Part shown: piece after piece, positions 35,067-43,660 of the stretch
How positions within the stretch are numbered: position 1 is the stretch's first letter
Layout: every line of letters begins with the position of its first letter
Assembly: GCA_017432345.1 (NCBI GenBank)
Contig: JAFRJI010000014.1
Span: forward strand, 1 to 48,819
Source of the DNA: Bacillota bacterium
Lineage (GTDB): Bacteria > Bacillota > Clostridia > Peptostreptococcales > Anaerovoracaceae
DNA length: 48,819 nt
Direction of reading: 5' to 3'
Position numbers and translations under genes: made by a program
The notes under the pieces: generated by a model
The model's database searches: none
Seen by the model: the letters and a program-made list of their open reading frames with translations, nothing else
Told to the model about the DNA's origin: nothing

Positions 35067-36911
35067 CTACCATGAACCGCCACCGCCTCCGCCGAAACCG
35101 CCGCCGGAGAAGCCTCCGCCTCCCCCGCTGCTGGCGATATCTCCGACCATGTCGGCACTGATGGCTTTGTAATAATCTCCCACCGTGGAGCTGACTCCGT
35201 GGCTGGAGTAAATGAACATATGGTGCGGGAAGTACGGATCGAAGACCCCGTACCCGTCATACCACGAAGGCTGCGGGATCTTGAAGTTCGAGAACTTGTC
35301 CGCCCACTTATTGGACATGCCGAACACGCACGCGTACGGCATGATGTTGAAATAGTATTCCGGATCTTCTTCGCACAGTGTTTTCAGCCGGTCCTGTTCG
35401 GCGGTCCGGATGAACTCGCGGAATCCCATGACTTTCCCGTAAATGTCGTTGTTGGCGCGCTGCCGCACGAACATCGTCGAGATCAGCGTCACCAGCATGC
35501 AGACCAGGAACACGCCTGCCAGGATCGGGAAGAATGTGAACAGGATCACGGCCTGCGCCAGGATCAGCGCCAGCAAGACCACGGCGTTGATCGTCATCTT
35601 GACCGGCTTTTTCTTGCCGCCGAACGCGTCCGCCTTGCGGATGAGCATACGCGAGAACAAGCCGATCAGAAGTGCGATGACCGACGTCAGGATGCCGATA
35701 CCCAATCCGGCGAATCCCACGTACGTGCAGATCCATCCGGCGATGAGCGGAACCATCAGACAAAGGAACGTTCCGATCGCCCGGCCGGCTTTAGAGCTCT
35801 TGGTAAACGCACGCATGTCCTTACCGAAGGATGATTTCACATCCTTTTCGATGCCGGCTGCCACCTCACCAAGTCGGGACGGAAGGTTCTTGAGCTGCAC
35901 CTCTCCCCCTTCGCAGAACAACGCCGCGAAAATCTGCTTGGCATGATGCTTTTCCCTGTCTGCGATTTTCTGCAGATACTGCAGCCGGAATTTCTTTTTA
36001 TCTTCCTGGATGACCTTCAGGTATCCCTTGCTGGCAAAGTACATAAACAGCGCCGCGATATCGCCGGACTCGACTTTGTCATTAGCGATGTAGCTCACCT
36101 GCAAAGGATCCATGCCGTCCGGCGGATAAAACTCCACCGGTTTGATGACCGCCTTGTCGCGTCCGACCGCTGCCCAGAGGACCAGCATCAGTGCGGCCAA
36201 TGCGCCGAGAAGTCCATAGGCTTTCGGAAGGGATGCCTCCCGATCCAGCGGGTTGACCCAGTATCCTTCCGGCAGATCCGCCCGGATCGTCAGGCCGACG
36301 CCCTTCGGCAGCGTGTCTCTCGAAACGGCGGTCAGGCTTTTGCCGTCCTGCGAAACGAGGAAATATCCCTCGTCTTCGGTATCTTTATATTGCCCGGAGT
36401 AGACCTTGATATCCTTGATCCGCTTCGGGAATGTGATCGTTGCTTTGGCGGAATCGATTGCGGTGCCCCAGCCCGTCGGCAGCAGGTCGATGGCCAGCGT
36501 ATCCTTGGCCGTATCCTTGTCCTTGTAGCCGACGATGTCGTAATGGATCTTGTAGACCTGTGTGCCGTAGACGTATTCGTCCGCGGATCCGATCTTGATG
36601 ACGTCGTTGCCGTCTTCCACATACGCCTCATACTCGTAGCCTTTTACCGAGATATTTTTGATGCAGTACTGGCTGCCGCCGCCCGGAATGTACCGGTAGA
36701 TGCCATGCCGGTATTCGTTGAAATCGACCGTGATCTCTTCATCCACGTGGAACACGTGATTCTCATCCGTCACGACATTGACGTTGAATGAATCCGTCGT
36801 ATACCCGCCGCTGTCCGCGAACACGGCCGCCGGCATCAGCAGACTCATCAGCAGAACCGCCAGCAGAGCGACCCGCGTTTTTATCCGATTGTTGTGATAT
36901 CCTTTTTTCAT
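35067..36911 (-). CDS. DUF2207 membrane protein with glycine-rich tail
   Basis: About 614 residues. Signal-like N terminus (VALLAVLLMSLLMPAAVFA), an extracytoplasmic beta-rich DUF2207 domain to about residue 225, a membrane helix (ALLGALAALMLVLWAAVG), a cytoplasmic region, and two pairs of membrane helices (LCLMVPLIAGWICTYVGFAG; VVLLALILAQAVILFTFF). A soluble domain and the tail SSGGGGGFSGGGFGGGGG follow. This matches the DUF2207 family of Firmicutes, whose function is unknown. TAGGAACAACAATC favours the ATG at 36911 over one 36 bases upstream. Confidence 0.9.
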   Translation of the reverse strand: MKKGYHNNRIKTRVALLAVLLMSLLMPAAVFADSGGYTTDSFNVNVVTDENHVFHVDEEITVDFNEYRHGIYRYIPGGGSQYCIKNISVKGYEYEAYVEDGNDVIKIGSADEYVYGTQVYKIHYDIVGYKDKDTAKDTLAIDLLPTGWGTAIDSAKATITFPKRIKDIKVYSGQYKDTEDEGYFLVSQDGKSLTAVSRDTLPKGVGLTIRADLPEGYWVNPLDREASLPKAYGLLGALAALMLVLWAAVGRDKAVIKPVEFYPPDGMDPLQVSYIANDKVESGDIAALFMYFASKGYLKVIQEDKKKFRLQYLQKIADREKHHAKQIFAALFCEGGEVQLKNLPSRLGEVAAGIEKDVKSSFGKDMRAFTKSSKAGRAIGTFLCLMVPLIAGWICTYVGFAGLGIGILTSVIALLIGLFSRMLIRKADAFGGKKKPVKMTINAVVLLALILAQAVILFTFFPILAGVFLVCMLVTLISTMFVRQRANNDIYGKVMGFREFIRTAEQDRLKTLCEEDPEYYFNIMPYACVFGMSNKWADKFSNFKIPQPSWYDGYGVFDPYFPHHMFIYSSHGVSSTVGDYYKAISADMVGDIASSGGGGGFSGGGFGGGGGGSW

Positions 36912-37036
36912 GATTGTTGTTCCTACCTCATGATCTCTCAATCCCATGATATAGCAAATCCCGCTTTGCGTCCATCAAAACTGGCTAATAGAATTCAGGT
37001 TCTTAGTGACTCTTTATCGATCGCATAACCTCTGCA

Positions 37037-38638
37037 TCACTTCTTCAGTATTTTCATATACTGTTTGTTCTTCGCCTTTTTTGCAATATCATAAGGCGTG
37101 TTCCCTTCACTATCCACTAAAGAAAGATCCGCCCCATTCTTCAAAAGAATTGTCAATATTTCTTCTGATGGGCTACTTGCAGCTGCATGAATTGGAGCAT
37201 AGTATTCTCCTCCTTCTTGCTCAACCAGTTTGTTAATATCAGCCCCATTATCAATCAACATATTGACCAGTTTTAAATCTCCATATTCTACTGCAGTTAT
37301 CAGCGCTCTGCTTTTTCCTTTATTGCTCAACCTGATTATTCGATTACATGCTTTATATGCTCTTAATGACACTGCATTAGACAAAACATACTCCGTTACC
37401 GTGCTTCCATATTCAATCAGCTTCAGCATACGACCCCCGCTTTCAACCCATTCGATTGGATAACCATCGTAATCAATGTTACATGGGAAGCCATACCGCA
37501 TAGCTTTCTCAAACACATTGTCAGAGGAATTGACAAAAGCATTAAAATAATCTGCTTTATTCGGTTCATATCCTTCTTCCAGCAGCATATCAATAGCGTC
37601 ACCACTTTCTTCTTGGCATGCATATTTCCATGTATCATGGGTCATTTTCCCGCCATTTAACAACAGATAATGCAAAACCTCTCGATTTGCTCCCATTGTT
37701 GCAATGTCAACAGGGGTATATTCATACAATTCATCTGCCTTAGACTGTGCACCCAAACCATTATTTAAAAGAAAATCAATGACTTCAACATTGTTCTGAA
37801 ATGCGGCACTATGCAACGAATTCCACCTGTTACCATCCTCTATATTAAAGTTGAAACCTCCCTCCGTTAGTGTTTCTAATCCCTTCGGGCTAAAAGAGCC
37901 GGCTGCAAATATCAGCATTTTATTAGTGATCATGTCAGGATTTTCAAATGCGTGTTTAATAAAGGTTTTTTCGTCACCCTTAATTGCTTCCACGCAATAT
38001 TCATTTTCCTTTGACAGTTTGCTTCTGTCATCTAAGTACTTAAGCATTTCATTTGCAAACAAGTACTTTTCAGTGTTTAAAAGCATTTTTGAAAAGGTTT
38101 TATTATCAAAGGACGCACCATTGCTTTTTAGAAAAGCAACAACTTCAGATCAATTCTTGTCGTTCCGGTAGCTTAATAAACGCAAATAATGATCCAATGT
38201 CGGTTCCGATCCTTTATCGATTTTAGCCCCATTTTTTATCAATTCTTCACATGTCTCTAAACCATATAAGAAAATAGCGCTATCAATATATGTGATTTCA
38301 TCTTCTGAATAAGCGTCTACCCTTCCTGATTTGAGTAATGCCATTAATATGTCTTCCTCGCTTCCTATTGCATATGAAAGAGCTTTGTTTTCGTCCTTAT
38401 AAACGGTTGTGCTATAAGGCTTGTGGGGCAATTGATTTAGGTCTAATTCGGGGTCATCATTCAACACTTCATTAATGCCTTGTAAATTATATGATTCAAT
38501 GGCATCAATCAGTTTGTCCTCTGAGTCAAACGAATTCTGGCAACCTGTCAATAATAGCATGCTTAAAATGATGCTCATACAAATAATTGTATAGCGGGGA
38601 GCTGTCTTTTTCGTCTTTTTTTCTGTTATTATCTCCAT
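37037..38638 (-). pseudogene. Ankyrin-repeat lipoprotein, split by an in-frame TGA (putative RHS immunity protein)
   Basis: One reading frame runs from ATG 38638 to the stop at 37037, interrupted only by TGA at 38150-38152. The first part (162 residues) has a lipoprotein signal: hydrophobic ICMSIILSMLLLTGC with the lipidated Cys at 33. It is followed by ankyrin-like repeats. The second part, in the same frame after the TGA, continues with SEVVAFLKSNGASFDN and further repeats (NSLHSAAFQNNVEVIDFLLN, DNGADIN, LLKNGADLSLVDSEGNTPYD). The first ATG after the TGA is at 38086. RBS AGAAGGTTTCGTTCAC. It overlaps the RHS gene end by 10 bases and is AT-rich. An immunity role for the RHS toxin tip is inferred. 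Confidence 0.8.
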
Positions 38639-40347
38639 GTGAACGAAACCTTCTTCCATGAACCCTTTTGTTCTGCCTGAAATGCACCTTTTCCTCGTCC
38701 GTTGCCCGATGTCATTTTTTTACTCAATGCACGCATTTGTTTGCTATATTGATTCGATCCAAACCATATCTTTCCCTTCATTCTTAGTTTCCCTGGAGGA
38801 GCGGTTTCTCTTTCTGGCATGCACCCAAATGGCTGGAAAGCAGTTAACCACCAAGCTTTGCCTTGCTTTGTTGTTGTTTTGCTATCTCTAGTAAATAACT
38901 TTCCATAACCGATTTTATAAAGTGACATTTTCATTCGCAATCTTCTCTTTTTTTGATATGCACACTTCCAGAGGTTGTTGCTTTTATAATACAACCCTAT
39001 TTCACAACCAGACGATATGCTATGATTTAACATCTCCCCATACTGCCCTTTCCAAAATTCGATTTTCCATTTCTTGGTTTCAAACAGGTAATTTCTTAGC
39101 TTCATTCCACAATAATCCGCTGCTAAGTCATAGATATCATAATAACCGAATACTTTTTGAGGTGCATTTTGATACCAAGCAAAATACTTATATTCTTTAT
39201 TCCAAAAGCCTAATCCTAGACTTGTGTGCCCATTTGGATCAAGGTGATTCACCGGATCATTCGCACAGTACGCGTACAGGTGCATCGTCTGCGGTACTGT
39301 CTGCTCTCCACGATAAGTGTCCTGTGTGAGGAATCTCCCGATCGTTGGATCATAATAACGTGCATTGCAGTAGTAAAGGCCCGTTTCCTTATCCCGTATC
39401 TGTCCTGTATAACAAAGCTCATTGTCAAAGTTTGCGCCTGTCAGCGCTTCGATCTCCCCAAATTCGTCATACTCATAGGCCGCAGCGATATCACCACTCT
39501 CATCCGTAAGGGAGGAAATGCTGCCTCGGATGTCATCGCTGTAAAGATACCATGCATAGCCCGAGCCTTCCGGACGTATGGTCGAAATAACGTTTTCCGC
39601 TGCTCCCAGCACCTGGAACGCATCTGTCACTGATCCATCATCAGTATACAGCACTTCTCCGTTCTGATAGTGATAATTCCGTGTGGTCTGTGTGATGTTT
39701 CCCGGGCTTTGTGCCTGCACGGTCTTTTGGATCCGCTGGCCCTCCCCATCATACCGGTTCTCCTGCAGCAGCGTCTGCACGTTGTTCTCGCTCTTTACTG
39801 CCTGCGTCAGTTGTCCTGCCGGATCGTAGGTATAAGTCGTGTTCGTTCCAAGGATGCTGTCTGTCTCACTGATCTGGTTTCCGTTAGCATCATATGCGCA
39901 GGTCACGCTCGAAAGGGTGTTTCCTCCCTGCCTGCTTACGGCCGCAGTCATCTGATTCAGCTCGTTATAGGTGTATTCCGTCGTCACATTTCCGTCCGTT
40001 TCCGATATACGGTTACCTGCGGCATCGTATTGATACTGACGGCTGATACTGCTGCTTACCCCTCCATCCTGCCGGCTTCCTGTGACTGCGGTAAGTCTTC
40101 CGGCCGCATCATACGAATAGGAAAGGCTTTTCTGCAGGACGTGGTCGTTTCCTCCTGCCGGATAGGTGATGGAGGACGTTTCTGCAGTGATGTTTCCGTT
40201 TGCATCATAAGTGTAACCGTATTGCTCTGTCTGGTCCTGTCCTTTCGCAAACGAGATCTGTGCAACATTGCCAAGTGCATCATAGCCGTAGCTTCTGGTA
40301 AGTGTTCCTCCTAAGCTTCCCGGATCAGGCTTGAAGCGATCTGATAA
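38629..40347 (-). pseudogene. RHS/YD-repeat core with DUF4474-like C-terminal tip (5'-truncated)
   Basis: An open frame of about 570 codons with no start of its own. It begins with YD repeats (YGYDALGNV, YGYTYDANGNITAE, YSYDAAGRLTAV, YQYDAAGNRISE, YTYNELNQMTA). The RHS-associated core follows (YYDPTIGRFLTQD, HLYAYCANDPVNHLDPNGH), after which the protein changes character at about 39228. The tip of roughly 200 residues (WKIEFWKGQYGEML, CEIGLYYKSNNLWKCAY, GKLFTRD, AWWLTAF) resembles DUF4474. Codons near 39952 (GTG) could serve as an internal start for a shorter product. The upstream reading frame (40311-40739) is displaced, so the gene is probably broken by an internal deletion. Confidence 0.82.
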
Positions 40348-40739
40348 TTATCGTCACCAAGCAGCAACGGAGTCTCTTCGTCGATCGTCTCCGGAACGAA
40401 GAGCCTGACATCTCCGGCGGTGTTCGTAAGCGCGTAATCTTCCATCTCTGTCTCTTCCCGAAGGGATGGGTCATAGTCGATCAGCTTTCCGTCTTCATCT
40501 TCAAAACGGACATTTTCACCATGAAAAACGGTCATTTTCTGACCGTCGCCCAGATCATATGTCGTTGTGTCAAGATCCTTTTCGGTCACGTTCTCTTCCG
40601 TGACCTCTTCTGGCGTGAGGATCTGTTCCGGCTGCTCCTCCGCATAAGAGACCTCTCCTGAGATCGGGATCAGCGTGATACTCATCATGATGGCAAGTAT
40701 CCAAGCGAGCATTCCCTCGAATCGTTTCTGCCTGCTCAT
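40311..40739 (-). pseudogene. N-terminal fragment of the secreted RHS protein
   Basis: A 142-residue fragment beginning with a basic start and signal peptide (MSRQKRFEGMLAWILAIMM, then SYAEEQPEQ), followed by the acidic segment typical of wall-associated RHS proteins in Clostridia (GDGQKMTVFHGENVRF, RLFVPETIDEETPLLLGDD). It ends at a stop at 40311, exactly where the RHS core continues in another frame. RBS CACAGGAGAACGATT supports the ATG at 40739. Intact relatives, as I recall them, have many hundreds of residues between these two parts. Confidence 0.8.
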
Positions 40740-40874
40740 AATCGTTCTCCTGTGAATATTCCGAATAATAACTGTATTGCTCCAAAATAATGGAAGATAT
40801 AAAAAGAGGTTCAACTTGACTATTATTACATAGTTGATTGAATACTCCTTTATTATTCTATCTTAGTCTTTTTT

Positions 40875-40917
40875 AAAAAAGCAGGGCTGCTTGCCCCGCT
40901 GGCTGCTGCCCTGCTTT
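40875..40917 (-). terminator. Rho-independent terminator after rubredoxin
   Basis: On the minus strand AAAGCAGGGC pairs with GCCCTGCTTT around a GC-rich loop that can fold further. It is followed by a T-run, immediately downstream of the rubredoxin stop and upstream of the RHS locus. Confidence 0.85.
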
Positions 40918-40920
40918 CGC

Positions 40921-41088
40921 TTACTGCTCTGAGAATTTCTCTTTTGGAACGCCGCAGATCGGGCACTTGAATCCGGCCGGGATGTCTTCCCACTTCGTTC
41001 CCGCTTCGATATCTTCATCCGGGCAGCCTTCTTCTTCGTTGTACTCCCATCCGCATACATCACATGCATAGATCTTGAATTCGTCCAT
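40921..41088 (-). CDS. Rubredoxin
   Basis: A 55-residue one-iron electron carrier, too short for ordinary ORF cut-offs. The two knuckles are YACDVCGWEYN (Cys9, Cys12) and FKCPICGVPK (Cys42, Cys45), with the conserved acidic middle (CPDEDIEAGTKWEDIP) and aromatic residues Tyr7, Tyr16, Trp33 and Phe40 at typical positions. RBS AAAGGAGGCCAACT and a strong terminator make it a likely single gene. In anaerobes rubredoxin serves peroxide and superoxide reductases; no partner gene is adjacent. Confidence 0.97.
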   Translation of the reverse strand: MDEFKIYACDVCGWEYNEEEGCPDEDIEAGTKWEDIPAGFKCPICGVPKEKFSEQ

Positions 41089-41201
41089 AGTTGGCCTCCT
41101 TTATTCCGTTTTTTTCATTGTATCAATTGTATCATACGAACCCGCGCCGGACAATCGGAACCGGCCGAATTTCACAGTCCGTTATCCGGTTTCACATTCC
41201 G

Positions 41202-43658
41202 TTATCCGATATCCGTTCTCGACAGAATCTCGGCCGGCGTCTTGCGGATCGTCTTCCAGACCGGCAAAAGTCCGAAGAGCAGATTCAGTCCGTATACCAG
41301 GATGAGGCAGACAAAGATCACCGGCGGATTCATCAGGAAGATGTCCGAGAAATACGTCACCTTCGACAGCTTCGACAGCGCAAAGGCCATCAGCAGGAAT
41401 CCCGGAAGCCCCGCCAAAGTCGTGATTGCCGCGATCTCTCCTGAGAACATCTTGTAGATGTCCAGCTTTCTGACGCCGATTGCCCGGTAGACGCCGACTT
41501 CCCGGATCCGCAGCAGGAACGACGCACGGATCATCAGATAGATCTCGATGAAGGAGATCGCCAGAATGATCCCGGCCATGACCAGCATGGATTTCATGGA
41601 CGACCATTTATCCTTGATGTACTTGTCCTTGCTCTCCTGAAACGCGTCCTTAACATTGACGCCTTCGCTGTGCAGCTGTTTCAGCGCCTCCTGTTTGTTG
41701 ACCGGACAGAGGGTCAAGTTATTGGTTTTCTCGATCAGGTCGTACTTGACCATCTTGTTGTTGACCAGCAGGAAGTCGCTGTCATACGGATCGGTATAGT
41801 ATCCGACGATCTTCAGGGACTTGCCGTTCAGGGTTTCCTGCAGTTTTTTGCCGATCGCGTAGGCCTTGTCGTCGCGGTTCTTGCCGCTGACCATGACCTG
41901 ATAGTCGCCCTTCGGCCACTTCCCGTTCTCCAGCTCCACATCATCTTTTTTCAGTTCGTAATCGATGTAGTCGGCTTTGATCTCGTTGGTGCTGTCCGTC
42001 TGCGTCTGGTAGAACGTCGCGCCCATGCCGGATTCCCCTGTGTTGGCGATGATGTTGATGAACTGGCTCTGCAGCGCGTAGATGCAAGGGCTTTGCAGAT
42101 CGCTGATGCCGACCACTTTGAGATCGCCCATGTTCGGGATGCGCACGACGCGGTTCAGGAAATCCTTCACCTTCGTCGCGCCCACTTCCGCGGTGCTCTG
42201 GTTGTCCTTGACGGACTTCAGCAGCATCTTGTCGATGACGATCTCGTCTTCGCTCTTCGGCAGCGTGCCGTAGGCGAGATTGCTTTCCTCGAGCCGGCCC
42301 GCATCCGACAGCGAACCCTCGATGATCGCGTTGAAGGTCATCGTCTGGATGTAGTCATCGAACGGCATCTTCAGCGAGACCTTGGAATCGCCCGGCATGA
42401 CATAGTAATAGAGGTCGTTCTTCTCATAGTCCCGGTAGGTGCTGACGTCGATGTTCTTTCCGACGACCGTCAGATAAGACTTGTCCACGCCGGCGAATTC
42501 CTCGTCGGAAATGTTCAGCACGCCGAAGAACATGCTGACCGCGTAGGTGATGAACATCGCCGCGATGGCAAAGCCCACCAGCAGGAACTTTTTCAGGGTG
42601 CTGTAGCTGAGGACCGTGTTGAATCCTTTTTTGATCAGCTCCGCGTGATCCAGTATGGACCGGTATTTCTTCTCGCGGCTGCTCTTCAGGATCTCCGTAT
42701 CGAAATCGTACTCGAGGGCCTCTTCTTTCGTGATCTCTTTATAGTGTTCGTCCACCAGCTCGATGCCGGAATGCTCGTCGATGATCTCGATCCGGTCGTT
42801 CGCCCCGTTGGTCCGAATGTAGATGTTGCCGTTCTTCAGGACGATATCGATGTTGAGCGGACTGTTGCTGTCATTGTAAAAATCGACGTTATAAGCGCTG
42901 GAAACGAGCCGCTTGTGGTCCGGGATGTCTTTCAGGTAGATTTTGTTCTCGACCTTGTAGTCCAGGCTGTCCGCGTGCCGGTTCTCCTCATCCGAGATGA
43001 CTTTGCCGTCTTTGATCCGAATGATCCGAGACGCGTAGAAGTCAGCCAGTTTTTCCTCGTGCGTTACCAGAATGACCAGCTTTTCTTCCGCGATGGCGCG
43101 GATGATGTTCATGACTTCCAGCGTGTTGCGGCTGTCCAGATTGCCGGTCGGTTCATCGGCGATGATGATGGCCGGGTCTTTGACGATGGCCCTGGCGATG
43201 CCGACGCGCTGCCGTTCCCCGCCGGAAAGCATGTCCGCGTGCCGGTTCCGGTAGCGGTACATATCGACTTTCTCGAGAACGTAGCGGACCTTTTCCTCGA
43301 TTTCCTTCTCGCTATTGACACCGACCATTTTCAGCGCGACCGCGACGTTGTCCCAGACGGTCATATCGTCCACGAGATTGTAATCCTGGAAGATATAGCC
43401 GATGTTCAGCGTACGGATCCGGTCGGTCTCCCACGAGAACCGCCCGGTGATCTTTTCCCCGTTGATGTAGATCTTGCCGCTGTCGACATGATCCAGCCCG
43501 CCGATGGCATTCAGCAGCGTCGTCTTTCCGCTGCCGCTGGCGCCGAGCAAAGCTACCAGACCGTGGCCCTTCAGCTCCAGGGACGTATCGTCAATGGCCT
43601 TGATCTCATTCTTCTTTCTCCGGAAGAAGTATTTGTTCACATGTTCCAGTCTGACCAT
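41202..43658 (-). CDS. ABC transporter ATPase-permease fusion, second subunit (MacB/FtsX type)
   Basis: About 818 residues. N-terminal ATPase: Walker A GASGSGKTTLL, Q-loop FQDYN, signature LSGGERQRVGIARA, Walker B IIIADEPTGNLDS, His switch VTHEE. A cytoplasmic linker of about 170 residues, much longer than in the neighbour, precedes TM1 (KKFLLVGFAIAAMFITYAVS). An extracytoplasmic MacB-like domain and three C-terminal helices follow, with the FtsX motif REVGVYRAIGVRKLDIYKMF. RBS AGGGAGGAGTAGAC. The start is two bases after the paired gene. The substrate is unknown; the family exports peptides or acts on the cell envelope. Confidence 0.93.
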   Translation of the reverse strand: MVRLEHVNKYFFRRKKNEIKAIDDTSLELKGHGLVALLGASGSGKTTLLNAIGGLDHVDSGKIYINGEKITGRFSWETDRIRTLNIGYIFQDYNLVDDMTVWDNVAVALKMVGVNSEKEIEEKVRYVLEKVDMYRYRNRHADMLSGGERQRVGIARAIVKDPAIIIADEPTGNLDSRNTLEVMNIIRAIAEEKLVILVTHEEKLADFYASRIIRIKDGKVISDEENRHADSLDYKVENKIYLKDIPDHKRLVSSAYNVDFYNDSNSPLNIDIVLKNGNIYIRTNGANDRIEIIDEHSGIELVDEHYKEITKEEALEYDFDTEILKSSREKKYRSILDHAELIKKGFNTVLSYSTLKKFLLVGFAIAAMFITYAVSMFFGVLNISDEEFAGVDKSYLTVVGKNIDVSTYRDYEKNDLYYYVMPGDSKVSLKMPFDDYIQTMTFNAIIEGSLSDAGRLEESNLAYGTLPKSEDEIVIDKMLLKSVKDNQSTAEVGATKVKDFLNRVVRIPNMGDLKVVGISDLQSPCIYALQSQFINIIANTGESGMGATFYQTQTDSTNEIKADYIDYELKKDDVELENGKWPKGDYQVMVSGKNRDDKAYAIGKKLQETLNGKSLKIVGYYTDPYDSDFLLVNNKMVKYDLIEKTNNLTLCPVNKQEALKQLHSEGVNVKDAFQESKDKYIKDKWSSMKSMLVMAGIILAISFIEIYLMIRASFLLRIREVGVYRAIGVRKLDIYKMFSGEIAAITTLAGLPGFLLMAFALSKLSKVTYFSDIFLMNPPVIFVCLILVYGLNLLFGLLPVWKTIRKTPAEILSRTDIG

Positions 43659-43660
43659 GT

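Noticed and set aside
38150-38152. UGA recoding (selenocysteine or tryptophan) in the ankyrin lipoprotein
   Set aside because: No selenoprotein context or convincing downstream stem-loop was seen, and TGA ends other genes here such as the first trkH. A nonsense mutation is simpler.
40863-41069. A 68-codon basic frame overlapping rubredoxin on the same strand
   Set aside because: It is an out-of-frame shadow of rubredoxin: Lys/Arg/Ser-rich, running through the terminator and lacking an RBS.
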